Made by a program: the position numbers and the translations under genes | Assembly (NCBI GenBank): GCA_002325605.1 | Contig: DCSM01000050.1 | Location: forward strand, 1-14,796 | Source of the DNA: Chloroflexaceae bacterium UBA1466 | GTDB lineage: Bacteria > Chloroflexota > Chloroflexia > Chloroflexales > Chloroflexaceae | Length of the DNA: 14,796 bases | Direction: 5' to 3' | Shown here: in pieces, positions 1-7,462 of the stretch | How the letters are laid out: every line of letters begins with the position of its first letter | Numbering within the stretch: position 1 is the stretch's first letter | Notes under the pieces: generated by a model | What the model was told of the DNA's origin: nothing | The model's input: only the letters and a program-made list of their open reading frames with translations | Database searches by the model: none

Positions 1-1155
1 CGAGAACTTATCGCTTTTGATCAACGAGGCACAGGCTCTTCAAAGCCTTTTCTCGGTTGTCCAGAAAGTTTTGCTCAGACTCAAAATGCAATGGGGCGCT
101 TGTTGACACGCGAAGAGAAGGTGAAAGAAGAATTTGATGCAATGCTGCGTTGTCAAGAACGTTTGGTAAAAGAAGGAGTCAATTTTGCGGCCTATAATAG
201 CGCGGCAAGTGCAGCTGATCTTAACGATTTGCGAATTCAATTAGGCTATAACCAAGTCAATCTCTTTGGGATTTCCTATGGTACGCGCTTGGCCTTAACT
301 GCAATCCGCGATTTTCCCGCGACGATTCGCACCGCAATCCTTGATTCGGTCTATCCCCCGCAGGCAAATCTCTTTACCGAAATGCCTGCGAATGCCAATC
401 GTGCTTTTACGACGCTTTTTGAAGGTTGTAAAGCTAATGCTCATTGCAATGCAAATTATCCCGACCTGGAAAACACTTTTTATCAAGTGGTAGATGAGCT
501 TAATGCCCACCCGATCACGCTTAACACGGTCAACTCTAGTGGAAAACGAGTTTCTATCATTGTTGATGGCAATGAATTTATCCACGAACTCTTCCGTTTA
601 CTCTACACAACCAGGCTCATTCCTGAATTGCCCGCAATGATTCACGATACGCAACAAGGTGACTATGCTTTACTTACGCAGATGGAGCGCCGAAGACTAA
701 ATGTGGGCACTAATTTTAGTTATGGAATGTATTTTGCGGTGGAGTGCAGCGAAGAAATTCCTTTCACAACGCTTGAGGAAGTCAAACGAACTCGTGAATC
801 TTACCCCAAACTTGATACTTTCTTCCAGGGGATTTTGGAAAATACCCCTAAAATCTTTGAATTATGTGCGGCGCTGGGGGTCAACAAGCCTGCCGCAAGA
901 GAGAATGAGCCAGTTGTGGGCAATGTGCCTACTCTGTTGTTTTCGGGCGAATATGACCCGATAACTCCCCCAAAGTGGGGCGAAATGGTGGGAGGCACAC
1001 TTCAACCGAGTTATTTCTATCAATTTCCAGGCACGGGACATGCCACTATCACCCGTGGAAGCTGTCCCTATACGATTATTCGCCAATTTCTCGACGACCC
1101 AAACAGTTTTCCTGATGCTTCATGTATCAATGCAATGAGCGGACCTGATTTTTAG
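1..1155 (+). CDS. Alpha/beta hydrolase, tripeptidyl aminopeptidase (TAP)-like, 5'-truncated by window edge
   Basis: The frame is open from base 1, so the gene begins upstream; the first internal ATG (91) is not the true start because a family motif, FDQRGTGSSKP, lies before it. The nucleophile elbow GISYGTR puts Ser at codon 92, the acid lies in SGEYDPITPP (Asp codon 319) and the His in GTGHAT (codon 347), giving a complete Ser-Asp-His triad in the correct order. The segment AVECSEEIPF and the C-terminal FSGEYDPITP block are typical of the TAP C-terminal domain of peptidase family S33. Such enzymes release N-terminal tripeptides or single residues from peptides and are usually exported; several Cys pairs (for example GCKANAHC) fit an extracytoplasmic location, but the signal peptide is outside the window. 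Related esterases cannot be excluded, so substrate is unknown. Confidence 0.88.
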   Translation, partial: RELIAFDQRGTGSSKPFLGCPESFAQTQNAMGRLLTREEKVKEEFDAMLRCQERLVKEGVNFAAYNSAASAADLNDLRIQLGYNQVNLFGISYGTRLALTAIRDFPATIRTAILDSVYPPQANLFTEMPANANRAFTTLFEGCKANAHCNANYPDLENTFYQVVDELNAHPITLNTVNSSGKRVSIIVDGNEFIHELFRLLYTTRLIPELPAMIHDTQQGDYALLTQMERRRLNVGTNFSYGMYFAVECSEEIPFTTLEEVKRTRESYPKLDTFFQGILENTPKIFELCAALGVNKPAARENEPVVGNVPTLLFSGEYDPITPPKWGEMVGGTLQPSYFYQFPGTGHATITRGSCPYTIIRQFLDDPNSFPDASCINAMSGPDF

Positions 1156-1167
1156 GAGAGAATAATG

Positions 1168-1200
1168 GGGACTTTGCGCTTTTCAAAAGCGCAAAGTCCC
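1168..1200 (+). terminator. Perfect 16-bp-stem hairpin after the TAP-like hydrolase
   Basis: Bases 1168-1183 and 1185-1200 are perfect reverse complements around a single central C, starting 12 bases after the stop codon. The stem is long and strong, so it probably ends or protects the hydrolase mRNA. No clear T tract follows on the plus strand (the next bases are AGCTTCTGCG), so it is not a textbook intrinsic terminator and could be a 3'-end stabiliser. Confidence 0.55.
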
Positions 1201-1245
1201 AGCTTCTGCGTTATTGTAGACCGCTAATTGAAAGGCTTATTCTCT

Positions 1246-2721
1246 ATGGTGGCCACAAATGACTCGCATCTGTCAAGTTTTTGGCGGACCATAATTCTCT
1301 CAAATCACATATTTCTTATCATTCTATTCATTTTAGGCAAAAGTGCTATCTATTGGTGCTATAATTTGCTAGAATTCTACGATACGTATGCCTATACTTA
1401 TGTAGCAAGTTCACCCTTTTATAGCCAGGATTTCTGGGCTGGTGGTCGCCCACTTACAGTGCCTTTAATTTACAAACTAGCTGGCTATTGGCAAATCGGG
1501 ACTGAAGCAAGGGTTAATGCTACTAATTTTCAATTTGTTCTCGCAATACTTTGTTGGATTACGCTAGGTTTAGTCATAAAAAGGATCATAAACCTCCCCA
1601 CTTTGAAACCTTTGGGATTAGCAATCGTGCTAGGATTTGGTCTAAGCACCGATATAAGTCAATGGGATAGAACCTTATTAAGCGAATCAGTAAGCATCTC
1701 ACTCTTTGCACTTCTTGTTGCCGTCTGGCTTATAGCAATAATTGTTTGGCAAACACCAAGTTTAGCCTTTTTATACAACTTTATAACTTTATTAGTCAGT
1801 AGTACAACTTTTTTTTGGTCTTTCACTCGGGATAGCAATATGTATTTGGTGTTGGGGCTTGGGTTCTTGATGTTAGGTGGGCTGTTTTTTCGAGCGATTC
1901 GGCAACACATGGCTTACAAACAATATGCTGGCATGATCTTGATCCTTTTTGGCATCTTCCTGGCTCAAAATCACGCAATGGATGTCAAGGGAATGAAATG
2001 GAACAATGTAGATACAGGTGATAAAGGGTGGATGATAAATCTTCAGAATGTTTTAGGGCAACGGATTCTGCCAAATTCAGAACGAACTGCTTTCTTCGTT
2101 CAAAATGGTATGCCTGTAGATGCAAATGTAATGCGTTTTGCGGGTAAATTCGCGGGAAGTCTTGATTGGGCTTGGTACAAAGACCCTAAAATGGCTCCCA
2201 ATCTTGCGTGGCTTCGAAAATACGGTAAAATAACTTATCTGAAGTTCTTGCTTTCAAACTTTCCTGAAGTAGCCAGGGAGCCTTTAACGCATTTGGCAAG
2301 CATTTTTAGCCCTGATTTGCAGGAATATGTAAGTCCAAAAGATGATTTTCACGCAAAGAATCTTCTCAATGGTTGGGTTGCCAAACTCACGGCTATTTTA
2401 TACCCCAAACAACTTAGAATTCTCATTTTGGGAATAGGAAGTCTGTTTGGGATAGCAACCATCTTGATCTTTCGGGGTAAAGCCAGCGCAACATGGCTTG
2501 TTCCTTATGCTCTTTTGCTCTTGGTATATCCAATGATCTTCATTACTTGGCATGGAGATGCAGTAGAAATAGGCCGCCACAGCTTATTGGTAGCTATTCA
2601 ATTAAGATTGGCTGGGTGGCTTTTATTGCTTTTCTTCCTAGACAAAGGCTTTGAGGAATTAGGGCGGTGGAAAGTCGTTGAAAAGAAAGAATTTTGGGTT
2701 TTTAGAAGCCAAAAAGCATGA
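1246..2721 (+). CDS. Polytopic membrane protein, possible GT-C-type glycosyltransferase
   Basis: This 491-residue protein has many hydrophobic helices spread over its length (for example IFLIILFILG near the start, SISLFALLVAVWLIAIIV, a long one around VLGLGFLMLGGLFF, and ALLLLVYPMIFITW near the end) with a larger loop rich in charged and aromatic residues in the second half. An Asp in the first loop (FYDTYAY) and the block SQWDRTLLSES are reminiscent of lipid-linked-sugar GT-C transferases, but no family motif is decisive, so the function is left open. ATG 1246 was chosen because AAAGG lies 10 bases before it; an in-frame TTG at 1228 would add six residues but has no ribosome site. The stop overlaps the ccmA start (ATGA), implying translational coupling. 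Its DNA is noticeably A+T-rich. Confidence 0.75.
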   Translation: MVATNDSHLSSFWRTIILSNHIFLIILFILGKSAIYWCYNLLEFYDTYAYTYVASSPFYSQDFWAGGRPLTVPLIYKLAGYWQIGTEARVNATNFQFVLAILCWITLGLVIKRIINLPTLKPLGLAIVLGFGLSTDISQWDRTLLSESVSISLFALLVAVWLIAIIVWQTPSLAFLYNFITLLVSSTTFFWSFTRDSNMYLVLGLGFLMLGGLFFRAIRQHMAYKQYAGMILILFGIFLAQNHAMDVKGMKWNNVDTGDKGWMINLQNVLGQRILPNSERTAFFVQNGMPVDANVMRFAGKFAGSLDWAWYKDPKMAPNLAWLRKYGKITYLKFLLSNFPEVAREPLTHLASIFSPDLQEYVSPKDDFHAKNLLNGWVAKLTAILYPKQLRILILGIGSLFGIATILIFRGKASATWLVPYALLLLVYPMIFITWHGDAVEIGRHSLLVAIQLRLAGWLLLLFFLDKGFEELGRWKVVEKKEFWVFRSQKA

Positions 2722-3353
2722 TTCAACTCACCCTCACCGAGGTCGCGGCGAGCTACGGCCCGCGCCTCGTGCTAAACGCCATTTCGTTTAACCTCCAAAA
2801 AGGCGCTGTTTTAGTTGTTCAAGGGCAAAATGGTAGCGGCAAAAGCACTTTGCTGCGTCTGTTAGCAGGTTTGCAAAAGCCAACTACAGGGACAATCAAT
2901 TATCTTTTGCAAGATACCAATTTTACCCCCCGCGAAGCAGCACCTTTTTTAGGTTGGGTTGCGCCAGATCTGATGCTTTATCGAGAATTGACCGCTCGTG
3001 AAAATCTCAAATTCTTTGCCCAAGTGCGTGGTTTGACCTATAGCAAGAGCGAAATTGATGCTTTGCTGACCAAATTAGGTTTGGCAGGGCGCGGCGATGA
3101 TTGGGTTGCCCATTTCTCGTCAGGGATGACGCAACGCTTGCGCTATGCTTATGCGCTTTTTCACCAGCCGCTTATCTTATTATTGGATGAGCCAACTGTA
3201 ACTTTAGATGAAAAAGGTGCAGCTTTAGTTGCCAATGTAATTGCAGAACAGCGTCAAAGAGGAATAACGGTGATTGCGACTAATGATCCAACTGAATTAC
3301 GGTTTGGGGATTATATCTTAGAGCTATCTCCTGCGGTTGAAAGAGCTAGATAA
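2718..3353 (+). CDS. ccmA: Heme exporter ABC ATPase CcmA
   Basis: A 211-residue ABC ATPase, the usual length for CcmA, the cytoplasmic ATPase that with CcmB drives heme handling for cytochrome c maturation. Walker A is GQNGSGKS (36-43), the signature is FSSGMTQR (133-140), and Walker B with its catalytic Glu is LILLLDEP (152-159). The segment LYRELTARENLKFF is the CcmA-type helical-domain sequence, and ccmB follows directly, which settles the assignment. The H-loop position reads ATNDPTEL, so the usual switch His appears to be Asn (about residue 189). The ATG overlaps the stop of the upstream membrane protein by four bases. The first 60 or so bases of the gene are strikingly G+C-rich compared with the rest. 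Confidence 0.87.
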   Translation: MIQLTLTEVAASYGPRLVLNAISFNLQKGAVLVVQGQNGSGKSTLLRLLAGLQKPTTGTINYLLQDTNFTPREAAPFLGWVAPDLMLYRELTARENLKFFAQVRGLTYSKSEIDALLTKLGLAGRGDDWVAHFSSGMTQRLRYAYALFHQPLILLLDEPTVTLDEKGAALVANVIAEQRQRGITVIATNDPTELRFGDYILELSPAVERAR

Positions 3354-3357
3354 CCAA

Positions 3358-4044
3358 ATGAAATTGCTTTTCACAGCGACCTGGGCCGTTTTGAGTAAAG
3401 ATCTTCGCAGCGAATTGCGGACCCGTTATGCTTTGAATGCTTTGCTTTTGTTTGCGGTCTGCACAGCGGTGGCGGTGAGTATGGGGGTTGGTTTTTTTGG
3501 GTTGCGGCGCGACGAGGAAGCGTTACTGATTCAAGCGACTTTGCTCTGGCTCGCGTTACTTTTCGCAGCTTTGAACGGTTTATCACGCAGCTTTGTGCAA
3601 GAAGAAGAACGGCGCACCGCGTTAGCTCTGCTGCTGGCTGCGCCGTCAATTGCGGTTTATCTGGGCAAATTTCTCTTTAATCTGGGTTTATTAGCGATTT
3701 TGGATAGTGTAACAAGTCTGCTTTTCATTAGTTTTGTGCGTGTTCAAATTGGGAATCTTGCACTTTTCATTGCTTTTCTAGCAACTGGAAGCTTATGCTT
3801 AACGACGGCTACGACTTTGTTAGCTGCCATCATTGCTAAAGCGAGTTTCAAAAGCGGCTTATTCGCAGTTTTAGCTTTTCCGCTAATTTTCCCCATCCTT
3901 ATTGTTGCTATTCAAGGGACAGCTTTAGCTTTGGCGGGCGCACCCTGGAGCGAAGGTTGGCCAGCTTTACGCCTTTTGGCTTCCTACGCTCTCGCAACTT
4001 TTGTAGCTTCCTTGATGCTTTTTCGTACAGTTTGGGAAACGTAA
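3358..4044 (+). CDS. ccmB: Heme exporter membrane subunit CcmB
   Basis: A 228-residue hydrophobic protein with about six membrane helices, matching the usual CcmB length of about 220. It begins with the family pattern of a short amphipathic stretch, KDLRSELRTRYALNALLLF, and carries the CcmB hallmark SFVQEEERRTALALLLAAP followed by YLGKFLFNL. It would form the transmembrane part of the CcmAB heme export complex with the preceding gene. ATG 3358 sits 5 bases after the ccmA stop codon and gives the N-terminus expected for the family; a TTG at 3337 would overlap ccmA and add seven residues without a visible ribosome site. No ccmC, ccmE or ccmF follows: the next gene is convergent and starts its stop codon only 10 bases away. 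Confidence 0.88.
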   Translation: MKLLFTATWAVLSKDLRSELRTRYALNALLLFAVCTAVAVSMGVGFFGLRRDEEALLIQATLLWLALLFAALNGLSRSFVQEEERRTALALLLAAPSIAVYLGKFLFNLGLLAILDSVTSLLFISFVRVQIGNLALFIAFLATGSLCLTTATTLLAAIIAKASFKSGLFAVLAFPLIFPILIVAIQGTALALAGAPWSEGWPALRLLASYALATFVASLMLFRTVWET

Positions 4045-4053
4045 ACCAACGTT

Positions 4054-6228
4054 TTAATTGAGCATTGCGTTTACAATCATTACAGGGCAGGGAGCTTCGC
4101 GCAAAATCCGCTCAACCCGTGCCCCTAAATAGAGTCTTTCGCCAGCCCGCACGTTAATACCCAAAATAATTAAATCAATTGGCACATCTCGCGCCATTGT
4201 GAAAATTCCTGTTTCAGCATCAATGCAAACTCGCACATGCGGATGCGTCAACACACCTTCTGAATTGCCAAGATCACACAATTCTTCAACCATTTCGTGG
4301 GCTACGCCTAGTTGCCGTTGCTTCATTGCGCCACTCGAATCGAGGTGGGGCGCGATTTTTTCCTCCTCAACAACCTTTAAAACCCAAACTTGCCCTTTGC
4401 CAACAGAAGCCAGCGCAAAACCTGCTTCGGCAGCATGGCGGCAAGCCCGTGAGCCATTGGTGGGCACTAGAATGCGCTGCGGCTTCCAATCTTCGGCAAC
4501 AACTTGGCCGTGAATGACCAACGTCGAGCAGGGAGCCAAGCGAACTAACTGATCAATAATCGGGGTGAAAAGCACTTCTGTACCGCCATTCCCACGCGGT
4601 GCGCCCAGAAACATCAAGTCGTAGCCCTTTTTGGCTTCATCTAAAATCGCGTCTAAGGGCGAAGCACTAATGGTTACTTTCGGGGTAACATCTTGGTGAC
4701 GAAACATTTGCCGCCCAATAGCCGTCAGCGAAGTCAAGACTTTGTCTCGATTTTCGTTGTCTGGCGCAATGGTCAGCAAAGTCACCGAAGGCTTAATTTT
4801 GGCTTGTAATTGCTCTAAAATGTGAGCTTCAATGGATTGAGCAGGATAATCTTTCACATTAGCATTAGCTCGCCCCCGAATTGGAACTAAAACGCGCCGC
4901 ACGTTGGCAAAAAGATTTCTTTGCGCTAATTCTTCCCGATGCAGCCGTTCTTCCTCTTCTTCTGTAACTGGTACATGGCGTAAAGCCCAGCGCAACATCA
5001 CGGGTGCAAGCAAAGAAGTCGCAATGGCCATCAATACAATCATTGAAAACATGTTTTGGGACAAAATGCCCAGCGACAAACCTATCGTAGCAATAATAAT
5101 CTCTACGGCTCCCCGCGCATTTAGGGCTGATCCATAACACAAGGCCGTCCAATGATTACTTTTAGCTAGGAAACGAGCGCTAACATAGATTCCCATGAGC
5201 TTGCCAAAACAAGCTACCGCGATAACAAGGAGGGCAAACCCCAGAAGGCGGAGATCAAAGAAGTTTAGCAGATTTACTTTGAGGCCCGCAATAGCGAAAA
5301 AGATCGGCGAAAAGATGCCTAAAGCGAGGCGCTCCAGCGTATGCGTGACTTCGTCGGGGAAAGTGGGAATCAAACTAAAGACAATCCCGATTACAAAAGC
5401 CCCCATTACCATTTCAAGGTACAGCGCTTGAGTAATTGCGCTCCAAAAGAAAGTCAAAACGATAATAACCGTAAGTAAAGCATCAGAACTTTTGGTTTCA
5501 TGCTGGACAAAATCTAAAGTCTTCTTGATAAACCAACGCCCTAGCGTAAAACTAAGGAAAAAGAAGGCGAAAACTTTACCTATTGTGGTGAAAAGGCTAA
5601 AAGCAGTAATGGCGCTGCCGCTGGCCAGCCCAACCACGATTGAGAGAATCAGCCAAGCTAAGGTATCATCAATCATGCCGACTGCGAGAATGATTTGGCC
5701 AATATCCCGGCGGAACATATTGAGGTCGCGTAAGACTTTGCCAATCACGGCAATCGCTGAAATAGACATAGCCGTCGCAACAAAGAGCGAAAAAACAAAA
5801 GGTTGGTTGGGATCAGCGAGGAGATCACGGGGTAAAAACAAACTAAGCAGAAAGCCACTTATGAAAGGAAGGAAAAACCCTCCCGCCGCAAGGCTTAAAG
5901 CGGTTTTGGCATGGCGACGAATCAGGCCCACATCAACTTCTAAGCCCGTGATCAGTAAGAGAAAGATCGCGCCAAACATGCCGACTTCTTCCAAAAGATA
6001 GCCTTGCGTTGCGGTATGGGGGACAAGCCAGGCATCGAGCGGCGGCACAAGGCTGCTCAAAAAGGAAGGCCCTAAAACAATTCCGGCCAAAATTTCGCCC
6101 ATAACGGCAGGTTGCTTAAAGCGCTGGGCTAACTCGCCAAAAGCTCGCGCTACCAGCAACAAGAGCGCAATTTGAAGGAGTAAAACGAGAACATCATGAT
6201 GCGAAGCAGCAGTAAAAGCTTGGTGCAT
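4054..6228 (-). CDS. CPA2 cation/proton antiporter with two C-terminal universal stress domains
   Basis: A 724-residue protein. Residues about 12-415 form a Kef/NapA-type CPA2 antiporter with 12 or so membrane helices: GEILAGIVLGPS in helix 2, ITGLEVD (93-99), and the ion-binding pair Asp187-Asp188 in GMIDDTLAW, the DD type associated with electrogenic Na+/H+ exchange; ALNARGAVEIIIA is the conserved helix near the end of the membrane part. After a charged linker (EEEEERLHREE) come two Usp-like domains, about 444-574 and 584-720, each beginning with the RVLVPI / RILVPT strand. The second ends with GINVRAGERLYLG, a partial Usp nucleotide-binding loop. The Usp pair probably regulates transport by nucleotide binding. 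ATG 6228 is preceded by GGAAAA. It lies 56 bases downstream of the metallophosphoesterase on the same strand and is probably co-transcribed with it. Confidence 0.9.
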   Translation of the reverse strand: MHQAFTAASHHDVLVLLLQIALLLLVARAFGELAQRFKQPAVMGEILAGIVLGPSFLSSLVPPLDAWLVPHTATQGYLLEEVGMFGAIFLLLITGLEVDVGLIRRHAKTALSLAAGGFFLPFISGFLLSLFLPRDLLADPNQPFVFSLFVATAMSISAIAVIGKVLRDLNMFRRDIGQIILAVGMIDDTLAWLILSIVVGLASGSAITAFSLFTTIGKVFAFFFLSFTLGRWFIKKTLDFVQHETKSSDALLTVIIVLTFFWSAITQALYLEMVMGAFVIGIVFSLIPTFPDEVTHTLERLALGIFSPIFFAIAGLKVNLLNFFDLRLLGFALLVIAVACFGKLMGIYVSARFLAKSNHWTALCYGSALNARGAVEIIIATIGLSLGILSQNMFSMIVLMAIATSLLAPVMLRWALRHVPVTEEEEERLHREELAQRNLFANVRRVLVPIRGRANANVKDYPAQSIEAHILEQLQAKIKPSVTLLTIAPDNENRDKVLTSLTAIGRQMFRHQDVTPKVTISASPLDAILDEAKKGYDLMFLGAPRGNGGTEVLFTPIIDQLVRLAPCSTLVIHGQVVAEDWKPQRILVPTNGSRACRHAAEAGFALASVGKGQVWVLKVVEEEKIAPHLDSSGAMKQRQLGVAHEMVEELCDLGNSEGVLTHPHVRVCIDAETGIFTMARDVPIDLIILGINVRAGERLYLGARVERILREAPCPVMIVNAMLN

Positions 6229-6284
6229 TTATCTTTTCCATTAACTAAACTAAAAGCTCTTTTTAAGTTCAAGAAACTCACTTC

Positions 6285-7151
6285 TCAAGCAAATTTTCCA
6301 TAGATCGTGTGCCAAAGTGAGTTTGGTAGATCATCTGTATCTAGGGTGATGGCTGAAAAACGGCGATCATCATGGCCAGGATTGACGGCCCAAGTTGCAC
6401 CGATCTGCGTAGCATATTGCCCACTGATTTGAGGCGATTCGTGAATGTGGCCGTGAAGCGTCAAAAGAGGCTGGTGCTGGGTGATAAAACTTCGCAGAGC
6501 GCGACTGCCTAAATGTTTTTCGCGCCGATGAGTCATATCTAAAACAGTTTGGTAAGGGGGCGTATGCGTAACATAAATCGTGCGGGCCGCAAGACTGGAG
6601 CGGGCCAAAAGGGCTAAATCATTACTAATTGTGGGTTTCCGCATAATGGCCGCCAGGCTCGTTTTACGCGGTTCGCCACTGCTGCTAACATAGGCCATCG
6701 CAAAGCTATAGGTCGGCAGACCTTGTTTATGAATCAGATCATCATCCAAACGTTCATAATCCTTGATACTGAAAGGCGTTAAAGGGACACAACCATAGCC
6801 AGCAAGCCAGAGATCAGGCGCGAGCTTAAAAACTCGTTCGTGAAGCGGGTGGGCCAGGCCCGTGGCTTCGAGGCCTTTGAGCAGCGTAACTGCCGCCGCC
6901 CAATCATCGTTGCCCGCTAAAAGATAGATTGCTGTTTCAGGTTGGGCGGCCCGAAAGGCGGTCAACAAAGGCTGGAGTTCTTCCCGAATAAATTGCTGCT
7001 GCATTTGGACCGCTTCGGCAATTTTAATCGTGTGGGGCAGGAGATCACCGCCGACAATGACCGCTTCCGCCTGGGCTTCTTGGGCCAGGGCGAACAAGTT
7101 TTGGTAGGCATTTAGGTTGCCGTGCAGATCAGCCGTAAAAGCCAAACGCAT
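6285..7151 (-). CDS. Calcineurin-like metallophosphoesterase
   Basis: A 288-residue metallophosphoesterase with the full two-metal signature in order: Asp8-x-His10 in TADLHGN, GGD with Asp36, GNDD with Asn81, His196 in YVTHTPPY, and GHIH (234-237) in TLHGHIHES. It ends with the NPGH block and a strand typical of small cytosolic family members related to Icc / YfcE-type phosphodiesterases. The substrate cannot be read from sequence. The open frame continues upstream to 7295, but the extra 48 residues are low-complexity and run through a hairpin, while ATG 7151 is preceded by GAAGGGA with 7-base spacing and starts directly at the first beta strand. A 5' leader of about 120 bases separates it from the extended -10 at 7278-7288. 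It heads a likely two-gene operon with the antiporter. Confidence 0.88.
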   Translation of the reverse strand: MRLAFTADLHGNLNAYQNLFALAQEAQAEAVIVGGDLLPHTIKIAEAVQMQQQFIREELQPLLTAFRAAQPETAIYLLAGNDDWAAAVTLLKGLEATGLAHPLHERVFKLAPDLWLAGYGCVPLTPFSIKDYERLDDDLIHKQGLPTYSFAMAYVSSSGEPRKTSLAAIMRKPTISNDLALLARSSLAARTIYVTHTPPYQTVLDMTHRREKHLGSRALRSFITQHQPLLTLHGHIHESPQISGQYATQIGATWAVNPGHDDRRFSAITLDTDDLPNSLWHTIYGKFA

Positions 7152-7203
7152 AGAAAATCCCTTCGTTTCAAGAGCATGGCGGGAATTCCTTCCGCTGGCC
7201 GGA

Positions 7204-7237
7204 GGAGAGGCAGCTGGCCTGGCCAGCTGGCCTCTCC
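7204..7237 (-). promoter_or_regulatory. Strong GC-rich hairpin in the 5' leader of the metallophosphoesterase operon
   Basis: Bases 7204-7219 pair with 7221-7237: a 7-bp outer stem plus C/G, a single bulged G, and an 8-bp inner stem AGCTGGCC/GGCCAGCT. It lies between the minus-strand promoter and the ribosome site at about 7160, inside the presumed untranslated leader. It could attenuate transcription or set mRNA stability. No T run follows on the minus strand, so a simple terminator is less likely. The structure is seen; its role is inferred. Confidence 0.5.
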
Positions 7238-7277
7238 TGGGGCCAAAAGAGAAGAAGAGCCTTCCCAACGTGCAGGT

Positions 7278-7288
7278 ATTATAGCACA
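7278..7288 (-). promoter_or_regulatory. Extended -10 promoter for the metallophosphoesterase-antiporter operon
   Basis: On the minus strand this reads TGTGCTATAAT: a consensus TATAAT preceded by the TGn extended -10 motif. It is about 127 bases upstream of the chosen start. No convincing -35 hexamer lies 16-18 bases further upstream, which is compatible with an extended -10 promoter. Confidence 0.6.
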
Positions 7289-7347
7289 AGGGCATTGGGA
7301 AGCGCTTTCAGGGGGCTAAAAACTCTAAGACAAATTCAAGCCGCTCC

Positions 7348-7358
7348 TGTGCTATAAT
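7348..7358 (+). promoter_or_regulatory. Extended -10 promoter for the zinc-ribbon signalling cluster
   Basis: TGTGCTATAAT, the same 11 bases as the minus-strand element, in opposite orientation and 59 bases away, so the two promoters are back to back. The predicted start of transcription near 7365 gives a leader of about 95 bases to ATG 7463. There is no good TTGACA; the closest match at suitable spacing is weak (ACAAAT, 7330-7335). Confidence 0.62.
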
Positions 7359-7462
7359 TTGGGTTAGAAAACCGGCCCAAGAACAAGGGGGCAAAAGAGG
7401 GCCAAAGGCCAGGGCGCAAGTTGGTGGCTAAGATTCGGCAAGTTAGGCAACCCAGGAAAGTT

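Noticed and set aside
1356..1368. GTGCTATAATTTG, identical to the promoter region at 7350-7362
   Set aside because: It lies inside the membrane-protein gene (codons for WCYNL) with no gene start close downstream; treated as coincidence.
5492..6001. 169-residue plus-strand open frame opposite the antiporter
   Set aside because: Arg/Lys/Ser-rich shadow of the antiporter's reverse strand with no recognisable domain; the antiporter frame has clear family motifs.
7152..7295. 48-residue N-terminal extension of the metallophosphoesterase
   Set aside because: It crosses the leader hairpin and the predicted promoter region, is low-complexity, and lies before the family's first beta strand; ATG 7151 has a good ribosome site.
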